64,000 nucleotides of DNA from Gephyromycinifex aptenodytis (GCF_012277275.1 NZ_CP051155.1:3286001-3350000), one strand, 5' to 3'. Counted from the first letter of the stretch, positions 29,132-39,030 are shown. The notes: generated by a model from the letters alone, not told the origin. Translations and numbers: made by a program.

Positions 29132-30046
29132 ATGACTGAGGCTCAGCCCGACGCGCTCGATTCGCCCCGACCGAGCAGGCCACCGGGCACACTGGTGGGC
29201 GTGCTGCGGGGAACTCGTGAGGTCAGGACGTTGGGGACGGCCGATCGGGAGGCTGCCCTGGAGCTGTGCGCGCTCGATCCTGCCGCCGGGGTATACGTGG
29301 CGGCTCGGATCGGCGAGGTCAACCTCGAGCAGGCCCGTGGCGCGTTGCTGGGCTACTTCCCGCAGGGGCGCTTGAGCGCGTTGTGCTGGGCATCGGCCAA
29401 CATCGTGCCGGTGAACTGCGATGAGCAGGCCGCTGAAGCCTTCGCCCGTCAGCTGCGGCGCCACCAGCACCGGTACTCCTCCATCTTCGGCCCGCAACGC
29501 GCGGTCGAGGCGATGTGGCGGGTGCTGCAGGGCTCGTGGCGGGCGCCGCGGGAGATCCGTAACCCCCAATTGCTGATGGCGTTCCCTCCGGGGCAGGCCA
29601 CCGGCGTCGCGCCCGATCCACGGGTGCGCCAGGCGGCATTCGCCGAACTGGACATTTTGGCTCCAGCGGCCGCAGCCATGTTCGAGGAGGAGATCGGCTA
29701 CCCCCCGTTTAGGGACGTCGCCGGCCGCATCGGCTACCGCAACAACGTGCGCACCCTCATCTCCCGCGGACACAGCTTCGTGTTGGTTCAGGACGAGCAG
29801 GTGATCTTCAAAGCCGACATCGGCTCAGCCGGAGTGGGTGCGGCCCAGATCCAAGGAGTGTGGGTGGACCCGGCGATGCGCGGACGGGGGATCGCCGCCC
29901 CGGCAATGGCCGCAGTGGTCGAGCTCGCCTCGCAGGTCGCCCCGCTCGTGACGCTCTATGTCAACGACTTCAACCATCCGGCGATAGCCACCTACGAACG
30001 GGTCGGGTTCGACACCGTCGGCGCCTTCGCCACCATCCTGTTCTGA
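29132..30046 (+). CDS. GNAT-family acetyltransferase with DUF4081 N-terminal domain
   Basis: A 304-residue protein. The N-terminal half (about 25-160) matches the DUF4081 module found before GNAT domains in actinobacteria, with CALDPAAGVYVAARIGEVN and a GPQRAVEAMW segment. The C-terminal GNAT half has QIQGVWVDPAMRGRGIAAPA (acetyl-CoA-binding R/Q-x-x-G-x-G/A motif) and LYVNDFNHPAIATYERVGF. The gene directly follows ispG, as a homologue does in mycobacteria. The substrate is unknown. The stop codon lies in the first unit of the 7-bp tandem repeat described next. Confidence 0.85.
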   Translation: MTEAQPDALDSPRPSRPPGTLVGVLRGTREVRTLGTADREAALELCALDPAAGVYVAARIGEVNLEQARGALLGYFPQGRLSALCWASANIVPVNCDEQAAEAFARQLRRHQHRYSSIFGPQRAVEAMWRVLQGSWRAPREIRNPQLLMAFPPGQATGVAPDPRVRQAAFAELDILAPAAAAMFEEEIGYPPFRDVAGRIGYRNNVRTLISRGHSFVLVQDEQVIFKADIGSAGVGAAQIQGVWVDPAMRGRGIAAPAMAAVVELASQVAPLVTLYVNDFNHPAIATYERVGFDTVGAFATILF

Positions 30047-30079
30047 GTTCTGAGTTCTGAGTTCTGAGTTCTGAGTTCT
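30041..30079. repeat. Tandem 7-bp repeat TTCTGAG, five copies plus four bases
   Basis: Five exact head-to-tail copies of TTCTGAG start at 30041 and are followed by a partial sixth (TTCT). The first copy contains the TGA stop of the acetyltransferase gene. Because 7 is not a multiple of 3 and each unit holds a TGA, the array carries stops in all three forward frames. The composition is less G+C-rich than its surroundings. It is likely to vary in copy number between strains. Confidence 0.9.
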
Positions 30080-30153
30080 CGGGCCTCGCGCCAGACTCGG
30101 GGTGCTCTCGATCCACTCGCGGCCGATTTCGAGTGGCCACGGGCGACCAGGCA

Positions 30154-30194
30154 CGAACGCGGCGTGTGAAGGAGACCTTCACACGCCGCGTTCG
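30154..30194. terminator. Bidirectional terminator
   Basis: A perfect 19-bp stem, CGAACGCGGCGTGTGAAGG with its complement over an AGA loop, lies between the convergent acetyltransferase and PTS permease genes. Confidence 0.9.
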
Positions 30195-30214
30195 ATTGTC
30201 CCAAGGACCTCAGA

Positions 30215-31483
30215 TCACTGATCGATGAGGGAGCCGGCGCTGTCGTTGGTGCCCTCGACCGTTTCTTCTTCTCGGCCCGGGGTGCGCAGATTCCACTTGC
30301 GGATGATGAAGCGGAAGAGCAGGTAGTACACGACCGCATAAATCAAGCCGATACCCACCAGCAGCCACGGCTGTTCCGAAATCCGCCAGTTGATGACCAT
30401 GTCGGTCAATCCTGCTGAGAAGCTGAAACCCATCCGGATACCGAGGAAGTTGACGATCGCCAGCGACAACCCGGTAAGGAGGGCGTGCACTACATACAGC
30501 GGGAACGCCACGAACATGAACGCGAACTCCAACGGTTCGGTGATCCCGGTCAGCACGGCCGTCAACGCGACCGAGAGCATCAGGCCGGTGGTGGCCTTCT
30601 TCGCCGCAGGCTTGGCCTCGTGGGCGATGGCCAACGCGGCAGCCGGCAGACCGAACATCATCACCGGGAAGAACCCGGTCATGTAGGCACCGGCGGTCGA
30701 GTCGCCAGAAAGGAACCGGGCGATATCGCCGTGCACGACCACGCCGGCGCTGTTGGTGAAGTCACCGAGGATGAACCACGGCACCGAGTTGAGAATGTGG
30801 TGCAGACCCAGCGGGATGAGCAACCGGTTTGCGGTGCCGTAAACGAAACCGCCCAAGACGGCGTTCTGGCCCACCCACTCACCGACCCCGGTGAGGACGG
30901 CGTTGAACGCCGGGTAGGTGAAGGAGAGCAGCACCGACAGGATCAGCGCACCGAACGCGGTGATGATCGGTACGAAACGGCGCCCGCCGAAGAAGGCCAG
31001 GTACGCGGGGAGTTTGATGCGGTGGTAGCGCTGCCACAAGAAAGCGGCCAGCAGGCCGATGAGGATGCCGCCGAGGACACCGAAGTTGATGAGTTGCTGC
31101 TCTTCGCCATCGGCGGGGGCGCCGAGAATGGCGGGGCTCATCGCGTCGCCCACCGCTTTGAAGGTGAGGTAACCCACTACGGCTGCCAGCGCCGTGGAGC
31201 CGTCGGACTTCTTGGCCATGCCGATGGCGATGCCGAGCGCGAACAGCAGCGGCAGGTTTGCGAACAGGGCGTTACCCGCCGCCATGATGACCGGAGCTGC
31301 GGTGGTGAAGCCCAGCCCGTCCGCCCCGAGCATGTCGGGGGAGCCCAAACGCAGCATGAGACCGGCCACGGGCAGCGCCGCAATCGGCAGCATGAGGCTT
31401 CGGCCGAACTTCTGAACAGGGGCGAGATTGACCTTTGGCCTCTTGCTTGGGGGCGGCGAAGCTGCCGCGTCCGCAGTGCTCAT
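30215..31483 (-). CDS. nagE: PTS EIIC permease, N-acetylglucosamine/glucose type
   Basis: Membrane subunit of a sugar phosphotransferase system, 422 residues, with about ten hydrophobic segments and no fused EIIB or EIIA. It has VQKFGRSLMLPIAALPVAGL near the N terminus, GLHHILNSVPWFILGDF, then GFFPVMMFGLPAAALAIAHE and LTGITEPLEFAFMFVAFPLY, all hallmarks of the glucose/GlcNAc EIIC family. GAAAGGA precedes ATG 31483, which overlaps the stop of the upstream regulator gene (ATGA). The DasR-like regulator and the dre-like operator favour GlcNAc over glucose as substrate; that is inference. Confidence 0.9.
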   Translation of the reverse strand: MSTADAAASPPPSKRPKVNLAPVQKFGRSLMLPIAALPVAGLMLRLGSPDMLGADGLGFTTAAPVIMAAGNALFANLPLLFALGIAIGMAKKSDGSTALAAVVGYLTFKAVGDAMSPAILGAPADGEEQQLINFGVLGGILIGLLAAFLWQRYHRIKLPAYLAFFGGRRFVPIITAFGALILSVLLSFTYPAFNAVLTGVGEWVGQNAVLGGFVYGTANRLLIPLGLHHILNSVPWFILGDFTNSAGVVVHGDIARFLSGDSTAGAYMTGFFPVMMFGLPAAALAIAHEAKPAAKKATTGLMLSVALTAVLTGITEPLEFAFMFVAFPLYVVHALLTGLSLAIVNFLGIRMGFSFSAGLTDMVINWRISEQPWLLVGIGLIYAVVYYLLFRFIIRKWNLRTPGREEETVEGTNDSAGSLIDQ

Positions 31484-32280
31484 GGAGTGTTTCCTTTCTG
31501 TGGCGGGGCAAACCCCCGCGCGTGGGTGCGCTCGCTCGCCATCGAAAGGTCGAGCGACATGTGGACGCGGTAACGGTCACCGCGATACAGACTGGTCATC
31601 ATTTCCAACGGGCGCCGCTGTGAGCACGATTGCCGATCGAAAGCGAGAACTGGATGACCCTCAGGGACCTCCAGGCAGCGTGCCTGGTGGCCCGCGACGG
31701 TGCGTGCATAGGCGAGTTGTTCAGCGGTGTCTACGGTGAGGCCGTAGTCGGCGGCGAACGTCTCATACAGCGAGGCTGCCGGATCCATCTGGTCCAGGCC
31801 GGGAGTCAGCGCCGCGTTATACCAACCGATCTCGTAGGCCATCGGTTCGCCGTCAGCGAGCCGAAGCCGTTCCAGGAGCCAATGCGGTTCGGTGGGCGGG
31901 CTCTGGAAGAACGCCGCGACCCGCGCCGGTGGGCGCTCACGGGTGAGGCTGAGCTGCATGGTTGCGGGCAGGTGTCCGCGTTTGCGCATGTCCTGGGTGA
32001 AGGAGGCCAGATGCAGGTGGGAATCGATGCGCTGCGGAGCCACGAAGGTGCCGCGTCCGGGGCTGCGCACCAACACGCCCTCGGTGACCAGATCCCCGAT
32101 GGCCCGACGGATCGTCGCGCGGGAGACCTCGAACGTCGCCATGAGTTCGCGCTCGGAGGGGATGGCGTCGTCGGCGCGTAGTTGCGTGTGGCACAGGTGC
32201 TCCAGCGCCTCCCGAACCTGGGAGTGCTTGGGCATCGCGCCTCGACCCGCCGCGGTGCGCAACTCCATCGTCGACTCCAT
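31480..32280 (-). CDS. GntR/HutC-family regulator, DasR/NagR-like
   Basis: A regulator of up to 266 residues. A GntR winged helix (about 18-85) contains AIPSERELMATFEVSRATIR and RAIGDLVTEGVLVRSPGRGT. A UTRA effector domain follows (LERLRLADGEPMAYEIGWYN, VPEGHPVLAFDRQ). This is the domain order of DasR and NagR, which respond to GlcN-6-P or GlcNAc-6-P. It is transcribed with, and translationally coupled to, the EIIC gene, and divergent from EIIB-EIIA across a dre-like operator. The start is ATG 32280; ATG 32268, with GGAG upstream, is an alternative. Autoregulation is likely. Confidence 0.88.
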   Translation of the reverse strand: MESTMELRTAAGRGAMPKHSQVREALEHLCHTQLRADDAIPSERELMATFEVSRATIRRAIGDLVTEGVLVRSPGRGTFVAPQRIDSHLHLASFTQDMRKRGHLPATMQLSLTRERPPARVAAFFQSPPTEPHWLLERLRLADGEPMAYEIGWYNAALTPGLDQMDPAASLYETFAADYGLTVDTAEQLAYARTVAGHQARCLEVPEGHPVLAFDRQSCSQRRPLEMMTSLYRGDRYRVHMSLDLSMASERTHARGFAPPQKGNTP

Positions 32281-32300
32281 CGCCCTATGGCCCCACCGTC

Positions 32301-32326
32301 ACTGGTCTGGACTGGTACGGTCCAGT
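32301..32326. promoter_or_regulatory. Two overlapping dre-like (DasR/NagR) operators
   Basis: ACTGGTCTGGACTGGT (32301-32316) matches 13 of 16 positions of a dre-type palindrome ACTGGTCTAGACCAGT. Overlapping it, ACTGGTACGGTCCAGT (32311-32326) matches 12 of 16. The element lies between the divergent regulator-EIIC and EIIB-EIIA genes, where one bound repressor could control both. The consensus is from memory of Streptomyces DasR sites. Confidence 0.65.
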
Positions 32327-32456
32327 CGTGTGACTGTGCGCCCGCGGGCGCGGAACTGTCAAGCGAGTCGCAACAGTTTCGTATGAGGCGGGCACGTCGC
32401 ACACTGGGACCAACGTGCCGAGGCGACGGACTTCGGTCGGAGCGAAGGGACGCATC

Positions 32457-32687
32457 ATGACCAAGGCGGAACAGATCCTCGCCGGGCTCGGCGGGGCTGA
32501 GAACATCGTTGAGATCGAGCCGTGCATCACTCGGCTGCGCACCCAGGTGAAGGACGCGTCGCTGGTCGATGCTGCTGCGCTGAAGGCTGCCGGGGCGCAT
32601 GGCGTCGTCGAGGCCGGCCAGATCATCCAGGTCGTCGTCGGTCCTGAGGCAGACAACCTGGCTGAAGACATCGAGGACTTGATGTGA
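32457..32687 (+). CDS. PTS EIIB subunit, glucose/GlcNAc family
   Basis: A free EIIB domain of 76 residues that passes phosphate from EIIA to the incoming sugar. The phosphorylated cysteine is Cys 23 in EIEPCITRLR, followed by the family sequence HGVVEAGQIIQVVVGPEAD. ATG 32457 follows GAAGGGA; the upstream frame extension is untranslated leader. It overlaps the EIIA start by four bases (GTGA), so the two subunits are made together. The membrane partner is encoded divergently. Compared with Streptomyces it corresponds to NagF. Confidence 0.92.
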   Translation: MTKAEQILAGLGGAENIVEIEPCITRLRTQVKDASLVDAAALKAAGAHGVVEAGQIIQVVVGPEADNLAEDIEDLM

Positions 32688-33136
32688 TCGAGGTCGTCGC
32701 GCCCTGCGCCGGGCAGGTAGGCAAGCTGGCTGACGTGGCCGATCCGGTCTTCGCGGCTGAGATGGTGGGCTCCGGAATCAGCATCGACCCGCCCCGGGAG
32801 CCGATCACCGCGGTCGCACCCGTGGCCGGCACGGTAGTCAAAGCCCACCCGCACGCGATGGCCATTCAGGCCGCGGACGGCAGCGGCGTGTTGGTCCACC
32901 TCGGACTGGACACTGTGCAACTGCACGGCGAGGGCTTCGAGGTCCTTATTCAGGAGAAGGCCCAGGTGCGCAGCGGGGAGCCCTTGGTGCGTTGGAACCC
33001 GGCTGAGGTCGAAGCCGGCGGACGCGACCCGATGGTGCTGCTGTGTGTGCTGGACACCGCGCCCGGCGCGGTCCACTGCGAGCGCATCGGGGAGCAGGTG
33101 AGCTCCGGTGAGGCGGTGTTCACCTGGGGCGACTGA
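32684..33136 (+). CDS. crr: PTS EIIA subunit, Crr type
   Basis: A 150-residue glucose-family EIIA. The phosphorylated histidine is His 72 in GVLVHLGLDTVQL, and His 57 in HPHAMAI is the second active-site histidine. VAPCAGQVGKLADVADPVFA and VAGTVVKAHPHA are the usual beta-barrel strands. GTG 32684 overlaps the EIIB stop. It would receive phosphate from HPr, whose gene and that of enzyme I are not in this window. Confidence 0.93.
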   Translation: MIEVVAPCAGQVGKLADVADPVFAAEMVGSGISIDPPREPITAVAPVAGTVVKAHPHAMAIQAADGSGVLVHLGLDTVQLHGEGFEVLIQEKAQVRSGEPLVRWNPAEVEAGGRDPMVLLCVLDTAPGAVHCERIGEQVSSGEAVFTWGD

Positions 33137-33268
33137 GGCTCGCTTCGACCATCCCATCCGCACGTCGAACCCGATACGCGGTGGCGACATGCCCGGTCCG
33201 CGGCGGCGAGGGGTTGCGCTGCGGATATCCTCAGCGCAGATCGCATCACCATCTCTGAGGAGTTCACC

Positions 33269-35062
33269 GTGTCTGTGCAGCGCCTGTCGTCCCTATTCGT
33301 GCGGACCCTGCGCGAAGACCCCGCCGATGCGGAGATGCCCGGTCACAAACTCCTCGTCCGCGCCGGGTATGTGCGTCGGGTCGCCCCCGGGGTGTACACC
33401 TGGCTACCGCTAGGGCTGCGGGTGCTGCGCAAGGTCGAGGGGATCGTCCGGGAAGAGATGGACGCGATGGGCGCCCAGGAGCTGTCCTTTCCGGCGCTGC
33501 TTCCCCGTGAGCCCTATGAGGCCACCAACAGGTGGACCGAATATGGCTCCAACCTGTTCCGGCTGGTGGACCGCAAGGGCGCCGACATGCTGCTCGGGCC
33601 GACTCATGAAGAGATGTTCACCCTCGCAGTCAAGGACATGTACTCCTCGTACAAGGACCTGCCGCTGGCGCTCTACCAGATCCAGACCAAGTACCGCGAC
33701 GAAGCGCGGCCGAGAGCTGGCCTGCTGCGCGGCCGCGAGTTCATCATGAAGGACTCCTACAGCTTCGACATCGACGACGCCGGCCTGGAGGCCTCCTACC
33801 AGCGCCACCGCGAGGCCTACATCAAGATCTTTGATCGGCTGGGCTTCGAATACGTCATCGTCAAAGCGACCTCTGGCGCAATGGGCGGCAGCGCCAGCGA
33901 GGAGTTCCTGGCGGTCTCGGAGTTCGGTGAGGACACCTTCGTGCGCTGCGACGAGACCGGCTACGCGGCCAATGTGGAGGCGGTCGAGGTTCCTCCGGCG
34001 CCGGAGGTTCCCCAGGACGTGGTGGCCGCTATCCCGGCAGCTAGCGATGTCGAGACGCCCGACACCCCGACCATCGATTCGCTCGTCGCGTTCTTGAACG
34101 AGAAGCACCCTCGCTCCGACGCTCGCCCCTGGGGCGCCGCGGACACGTTGAAGAACGTCGTCGTCGCGCTGGTGCACCCGGACGGGCGCCGCGAGCTGCT
34201 CGCGATCGGTCTACCCGGCGACCGCCAGGTCGATGCCAAGCGGTTGGAAGCGCAGGTCGCTCCGGCCGAGATCAGTGAGACCACGGAGGCAGACTTCGCG
34301 GCCCATCCCGAACTCGTCCGGGGCTATATCGGGCCGGCGTCGCTGGGCCTACGCGGCGAAGGCGAAGAACAGCGCGGGGTGCGCTACCTGCTCGATCCTC
34401 GAGTCGGGCTCGGCTCGGCATGGGTGACCGGTGCGGGCCGGGCCGGTTACCACGTGATCAATCTCGTCCACGGTCGTGACTTCACCGCGGACGGCTACAT
34501 TCAGGCTGCGGAGGTGCGAGACGGCGACACCAGTCCCGACGGGGCCGGGGTGCTGCGCACCGCCCGCGGTATCGAGATGGGGCACATCTTCCAGCTGGGG
34601 CGTAAATACGCCGAGGCGCTCGGCCTGCAGGTGCTCGACGTCAACGGAAAGCTCGTCACGGTGACGATGGGCAGCTACGGCATCGGCGTGTCTCGAGCGG
34701 TAGCCGCCATCGCCGAGAGCAACTGCGACGAGGCCGGCTTGATCTGGCCGCGCAACGTGGCACCGGCCGATGTGCACCTGGTCGCGACCGGTAAGGACGC
34801 CGCCATCTTCGAGGCTGCCGCCGATCTGTCCCAGCAACTGTCGGCGGCCGGCCTGGACGTCATCTATGACGACCGGCCCAAGGTCAGCCCCGGGGTCAAG
34901 TTCAAGGATGCCGAGATCCTCGGTGTCCCCACGATCGTCGTCGTCGGGCGGGGTCTGGTCGATGGGGTCGTGGAGATCAAGGACCGTCGCAGTGGCGTGC
35001 GCCGCGAGGTCGCAGTAGACAGCCTGGTGCCTGAGATCCGTGCCGAGGTCGCTTCCGACTGA
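33269..35062 (+). CDS. proS: Prolyl-tRNA synthetase, bacterial type with editing insertion
   Basis: Charges tRNA-Pro. The 597-residue class II synthetase has the N-terminal [20 protein letters not shown], motif 2 region [20 protein letters not shown] with [10 protein letters not shown], and a long insertion (about 225-400) that is the Ala-tRNA-Pro editing domain. Motif 3 follows with [18 protein letters not shown], then an anticodon-binding domain. GTG 33269 is preceded by GAGGAG. A short hairpin (TGCGCTG/CAGCGCA at 33215-33238) lies in the leader and is of unknown meaning; there is no T-box. Confidence 0.96.
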   Translation: MSVQRLSSLFVRTLREDPADAEMPGHKLLVRAGYVRRVAPGVYTWLPLGLRVLRKVEGIVREEMDAMGAQELSFPALLPREPYEATNRWTEYGSNLFRLVDRKGADMLLGPTHEEMFTLAVKDMYSSYKDLPLALYQIQTKYRDEARPRAGLLRGREFIMKDSYSFDIDDAGLEASYQRHREAYIKIFDRLGFEYVIVKATSGAMGGSASEEFLAVSEFGEDTFVRCDETGYAANVEAVEVPPAPEVPQDVVAAIPAASDVETPDTPTIDSLVAFLNEKHPRSDARPWGAADTLKNVVVALVHPDGRRELLAIGLPGDRQVDAKRLEAQVAPAEISETTEADFAAHPELVRGYIGPASLGLRGEGEEQRGVRYLLDPRVGLGSAWVTGAGRAGYHVINLVHGRDFTADGYIQAAEVRDGDTSPDGAGVLRTARGIEMGHIFQLGRKYAEALGLQVLDVNGKLVTVTMGSYGIGVSRAVAAIAESNCDEAGLIWPRNVAPADVHLVATGKDAAIFEAAADLSQQLSAAGLDVIYDDRPKVSPGVKFKDAEILGVPTIVVVGRGLVDGVVEIKDRRSGVRREVAVDSLVPEIRAEVASD

Positions 35063-35125
35063 TCTGTTGCGCCACGACCGACGAGCCGCCCTGACTCTGG
35101 GGCGGCTTTCGGTTCTCACCGGTGC

Positions 35126-35947
35126 ATGCGACACAATCACGGCGTGTTCGAGACACTGTCGGCGGTCAGCACCCTGGATCCATGGCTTGTCCTCACCGGT
35201 TTGTTGGTCGCGGCATTGTGCGCCGGCTGGGTGGATGCGGTCGTCGGGGGCGGCGGGCTCATCCAGTTACCGACCCTTCTGCTGCTCCTTCCCGGTGCGA
35301 CTCCGGTGCATCTGCTCGCCACGAACAAGCTCGCCTCGGTGTGTGGAACGAGCACCAGCGCGCTCACCTACGCGCGCCGGGTGAGGGTGGATCCGCGCAC
35401 CGCGCTTCCGTTGGCGCTGGCTGCTTTCGTCGGTTCGATGGGCGGCGCGGGGCTTGCCTCCCATATCGCCAAGGAGGCGTTCACCCCGATCATCCTCGTG
35501 GTGCTCGTCGTGGTCGGGGCGTGGACGGTGCTTCGCCCGAACATGGGCCGCACCAGCCAGATGAGATACACCGGTAAGCGCCACCTTGGCGCTGCCGCGC
35601 TCATCGGCGCGACGATCGGTGCCTACGACGGGGCGCTCGGCCCCGGCACCGGTTCGTTCCTGGTGGTGGGGCTCGTGGCCATCTGCGGGTATGCGTTCGT
35701 CCAGGCCAGCGGCCTGGCCAAAATCGCCAACGTGGCAACCAACCTGGCAGCGCTGGTCGTCTTCATCCCCCAGGGCGCGGTCATGTGGCGGATCGGGCTG
35801 CTGATGGGCGCCGCCAACCTGGTCGGGGGCTACCTGGGGGCCAGGACTGCAGTGAGCCGGGGCCACGGTTTCGTGCGGGCGGTCCTCATCGTCGTCGTCA
35901 CCGCTTTCATCATCCGGCTCTCCGGAGACATGCTCGGCTGGTGGTGA
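35126..35947 (+). CDS. TSUP-family (TauE/SafE) membrane permease
   Basis: A membrane protein of up to 273 residues with about eight hydrophobic segments in two repeats. Each repeat has the family's glycine-rich signature: DAVVGGGGLIQLPTLLLLLP near residue 37-56 and GAYDGALGPGTGSFLVVG near 165-182. TSUP proteins move sulfur-containing or organic anions; no substrate can be named here. The ATG at 35126 gives the longest protein. GTG 35144 is a good alternative, because CACAAT lies six bases upstream and could be the -10 box of a leaderless transcript. It is alone, downstream of proS. Confidence 0.85.
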   Translation: MRHNHGVFETLSAVSTLDPWLVLTGLLVAALCAGWVDAVVGGGGLIQLPTLLLLLPGATPVHLLATNKLASVCGTSTSALTYARRVRVDPRTALPLALAAFVGSMGGAGLASHIAKEAFTPIILVVLVVVGAWTVLRPNMGRTSQMRYTGKRHLGAAALIGATIGAYDGALGPGTGSFLVVGLVAICGYAFVQASGLAKIANVATNLAALVVFIPQGAVMWRIGLLMGAANLVGGYLGARTAVSRGHGFVRAVLIVVVTAFIIRLSGDMLGWW

Positions 35948-36038
35948 GTTAGCCGAATCGACAAACCGGAAGCGGGGCGCCGGGGAGTGTTTTCAGCTTG
36001 ACGTTCGCTCCCATCTCCGCCCCACCTGCGTCCGGCGC

Positions 36039-38072
36039 TTATTCGTTCAGCGCCGCAAGCAACGCCTCAGGTGAGCACACCGGGGGACCGCAGAGCGTGC
36101 CGCGGCAGACGTAGGCGGTGGGTTGGGCCCCAACCATGGGGCGCGACTTCAGTAGCGGTTGGCTCTCAGGCTCCCCGCACACCAAGGCACCTCCGACCAG
36201 GCCGTGCACCAACGCCGCCCGACGTAGCGGCTCGGCCGCGGCGGCCTCACCGACCGGATGCACGATCGCCACCTGGAGGGGGCCCGCGAGAAGGCTTTCA
36301 GCCGCCGCCAGGGCCCAACCTCCGAACCGGGGCGCGCGCAGCCCGGTCACCGCGCACGCGCGCACTGCGGCTTGAGCGACCTGCAGATGCTCGGCCGAGC
36401 CGGTGAGCGCGGCATAGCTCAACAGTGCGCCGGCCAGCGACGACTGACCCGAGGGCTCGGCGTTATCGCCTTCCGTTCGCGGTCGAAGCAGCAGCTGCTC
36501 GGCGTCGGAACCGGTGTCGTAGAAGCCTCCGCCGGGGGTCGAAAATAGCGGTACCGCCGAATCCAGCAACGCACCGGCGACTTGCAGCCACACCTGCTCC
36601 CCGGTAGCCATATGCAGGTCCAACAGGCCGTGGGCCAAGTCGCCGTAGTCCTCGGCGACCCCGAGAGCCGCCGCTGCTGTCCCGTCCCGGGAGAGGCGCC
36701 GTAGCCGCCCGTGGACGATGTGGGTGTCCACGACGAACTCGGCGCAGTCTGCGGCGGCCTGCAGGTAGCTGGGCTCATCGAGCAGCGACCCGGCTTGGGC
36801 CAGAGCGCCGATGGCCAGCCCGTTCCAGGCGGTAACCACCTTGTCGTCACGGCCGGGCTGCGGGCGCTCGTTGCGAGCCTGCAGCAACCGGGCGCGCAGG
36901 CCCTGCCACCACTGCAGATCCTGGGGTTCCTGGCGCAGTTGCAGCGTCGAGGTGCCGTTCTCGAAGGTGCCGGCGCTGGTGACGCCCAACAGCCCGGCAG
37001 CCATCAGGCCGTCCTCCTGACCGAGTACCTCGGTGAGCTGCTGTGGGGTCCAGGCGTAGGTGTAGCCCTCGATACTCACCCCGTCCACGACGGTGTCTGC
37101 GTCCAAGGCCGAGGCGAACCCGCCCTGGGCGGTTCGCAGGTCGCGCAGCAGGAACTCGCTTGTGTCCCGGGCCACCCGAGCAGCCAGGTCAGAACCGGTG
37201 CGCGCCGCCAGGCGGGTGTAGACGCGCAGCAACAGGGCGTTGTCGTACAGCATTTTCTCGAAATGCGGCACCACCCAGTCGGCGTCAACGCTGTACCGGG
37301 CGAAACCGCCGCCGAGCTGGTCGTACATGCCGCCGCGGGCCATCGCCTCGCAGGCGTGCTCAACCATTGCCAGCGCGCGTTGCGTCCCGGTGCGGGCGTG
37401 GTGGCGCAACAACCACTCCAACACCATGGCGGGGGGAAATTTGGGGGCCCCGCCGAACCCGCCGCGGCTCCAGTCATAGGTTCCGGCCACCGCGTCCTCG
37501 GCCTCGTCGAGGGCCTGCTCATCGATCGTGCCAGCGCCACGGGCCGCCGCCGTGACCGCGATCAATGCCGGGTCGACCCCGATGCTCGCCTCCGACTGCG
37601 TTCGCAACGCATCAGCAATCCGCTCAGCGGATTCCACGACTTCCTCGCGGCGCTCCTGCCAGGCCTGTGCGGCGGTGGTGAGCAGATATGTGAAGTGCTC
37701 TCGGGGCAGGTACGTGCCGGCCCAGAACGGCTCGCCGGTAGGGGTGAGCAGACAGGTCATCGGCCATCCGCCGCGTCCGGTGAGGGCGACTGTCGCGGCC
37801 ATGTAGACGCTGTCGATATCGGGTCGCTCCTCGCGATCCACCTTGATGGCGACGAAGTCTCGTTCGATGATCTGGGCGACGCCCTCGTCTTGGAATGACT
37901 CGCGGGCCATCACATGGCACCAGTGGCAGGCCGAGTACCCGATCGAGAGCAGGATCGGCACGTCGCGCCGACGGGCGTGCTCGAGTGCCTCCTCGCCCCA
38001 GGGCCACCACGGGACCGGGTTGTCGGCGTGCTGCTGCAGGTAGGGGCTGCTTGAGGCACCGAGACGATTCAT
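36039..38072 (-). CDS. DUF255 thioredoxin-fold / glycoside-hydrolase-like protein (YyaL/spermatogenesis-associated 20 family)
   Basis: A 677-residue protein. The N-terminal domain begins [20 protein letters not shown] and has [18 protein letters not shown], where Cys 49 and Cys 52 form a CxxC-like thioredoxin site. [10 protein letters not shown] and [13 protein letters not shown] are further family marks. The rest is an alpha/alpha-barrel resembling glycan epimerases or six-hairpin glycosidases ([36 protein letters not shown]). The biochemical role is not established. ATG 38072 fits the family start; the frame runs 28 codons further upstream without support. Confidence 0.9.
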   Translation of the reverse strand: MNRLGASSSPYLQQHADNPVPWWPWGEEALEHARRRDVPILLSIGYSACHWCHVMARESFQDEGVAQIIERDFVAIKVDREERPDIDSVYMAATVALTGRGGWPMTCLLTPTGEPFWAGTYLPREHFTYLLTTAAQAWQERREEVVESAERIADALRTQSEASIGVDPALIAVTAAARGAGTIDEQALDEAEDAVAGTYDWSRGGFGGAPKFPPAMVLEWLLRHHARTGTQRALAMVEHACEAMARGGMYDQLGGGFARYSVDADWVVPHFEKMLYDNALLLRVYTRLAARTGSDLAARVARDTSEFLLRDLRTAQGGFASALDADTVVDGVSIEGYTYAWTPQQLTEVLGQEDGLMAAGLLGVTSAGTFENGTSTLQLRQEPQDLQWWQGLRARLLQARNERPQPGRDDKVVTAWNGLAIGALAQAGSLLDEPSYLQAAADCAEFVVDTHIVHGRLRRLSRDGTAAAALGVAEDYGDLAHGLLDLHMATGEQVWLQVAGALLDSAVPLFSTPGGGFYDTGSDAEQLLLRPRTEGDNAEPSGQSSLAGALLSYAALTGSAEHLQVAQAAVRACAVTGLRAPRFGGWALAAAESLLAGPLQVAIVHPVGEAAAAEPLRRAALVHGLVGGALVCGEPESQPLLKSRPMVGAQPTAYVCRGTLCGPPVCSPEALLAALNE

Positions 38073-38190
38073 GCCCCTAGGGTTCCACGAGCCGCTGACA
38101 GCTCGGCGGGTGGACTGTGGCGCCGCGGGTGGCGCGCCTAGTGCTGCGCCCGGCACGGCGCGCTGGCAAGCCGAACGTGCCGAGAAGAAC

Positions 38191-38243
38191 GAAGAGGGTC
38201 AAGCCTGCCTAGGCGGGTATGCCTAGGCCGCTCAACCCTCTTC
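38191..38243 (-). terminator. Terminator of tpx
   Basis: GAAGAGGGT pairs with ACCCTCTTC, and an inner GCCTAGGC pairs with a second GCCTAGGC over a GGGTAT loop. It starts 18 bp past the tpx stop on the minus strand. Confidence 0.8.
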
Positions 38244-38260
38244 GCCGCGACTCAAGCGGT

Positions 38261-38758
38261 TCAGCCCAGAGCCGAGATCGCTGCCTCGTAGTTCGGCTCC
38301 TGACCGATTTCGGGCACGAGTTCGGTGTGCAGCACCGAACCGTCGGTGTCGAGCACGACAACGGAGCGGGCGAGCAAGCCGGCAAGCGGGCCGTCGGTCA
38401 TCGTGACGCCGTACTGCTGGCCGAAGTCGGAGCGGAAGCTGCTGGCGGCCTGGACGTTCTCGATGCCCTCGGCACCGCAGAAGCGGGCCAGTGCGAACGG
38501 CAGGTCAGCCGATGCGCACACGACGACGGCGTTGTCCAAGCCCGCGGCCCGCTCGTTGAAGGTGCGCACGCTCTGCGCGCACACCCCGGTGTCCACGCTG
38601 GGAAAGATGTTGAGCACGATGCGGCGGCCCTCGAAACTGGCCGGCGTCACCTCGGAGAGGTCGGTGCCGGTGAGCGTGAAGGACGGGGCCTTCGTGCCGG
38701 TGGAGGGCAGATCGCCGGAGGTCTGAACGGGGGAGCCTTTGAAGGCGGTGGTAGCCAT
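38261..38758 (-). CDS. tpx: Thiol peroxidase (atypical 2-Cys peroxiredoxin)
   Basis: Reduces hydrogen peroxide and organic peroxides with thioredoxin. The 165-residue protein has peroxidatic Cys 60 in [18 protein letters not shown] and resolving Cys 94 in [15 protein letters not shown], the spacing of the Tpx family. [20 protein letters not shown] near the C terminus also fits. It starts at ATG 38758. It stands alone between the DUF255 gene and the cobalt transport operon, and is a plausible sink for peroxide made by putrescine oxidase, though nothing in the sequence links them. Confidence 0.96.
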   Translation of the reverse strand: MATTAFKGSPVQTSGDLPSTGTKAPSFTLTGTDLSEVTPASFEGRRIVLNIFPSVDTGVCAQSVRTFNERAAGLDNAVVVCASADLPFALARFCGAEGIENVQAASSFRSDFGQQYGVTMTDGPLAGLLARSVVVLDTDGSVLHTELVPEIGQEPNYEAAISALG

Positions 38759-39030
38759 GTGGCTTGTCTAACATGCGCGGGCGCTCCTGCCCAGTGCGGC
38801 TGTGATCCCAGTCGCGCATACGAAAGCCTCCCACCGAGGGATGCGGCGTCTGATCCGGGACTGAGCGGCTGCTCAACGCGGGGACGCCCGTCCCGTCCCA
38901 CCGCTGCCGGCTAGGCAGGAATGGCAGGGGGCAAGCCAGGGACACCGGTGCCAGGTCAGCGCCGGAAGAGCCCGTCCGACCGGATTATCGGGCGTGGTTC
39001 AGTGCTTCCGGGGGTGGGGGAGGGCGCAAG
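38759..39030. other. Intergenic region without recognisable gene
   Basis: This stretch separates tpx from the cobalt transporter promoter. Short frames on both strands lack ribosome binding sites and family likeness. The tpx promoter should be at the left end. I see no second riboswitch or tRNA. Confidence 0.45.

Noticed and set aside
27929-29773. A 614-codon minus-strand open frame opposite ispG
   Set aside because: It is a compositional shadow of ispG and the acetyltransferase gene.
33137-33268. A T-box or other tRNA-sensing leader before proS
   Set aside because: Only a 7-bp hairpin is present; no T-box sequence or specifier loop can be seen, and T-boxes upstream of proS are not expected here.
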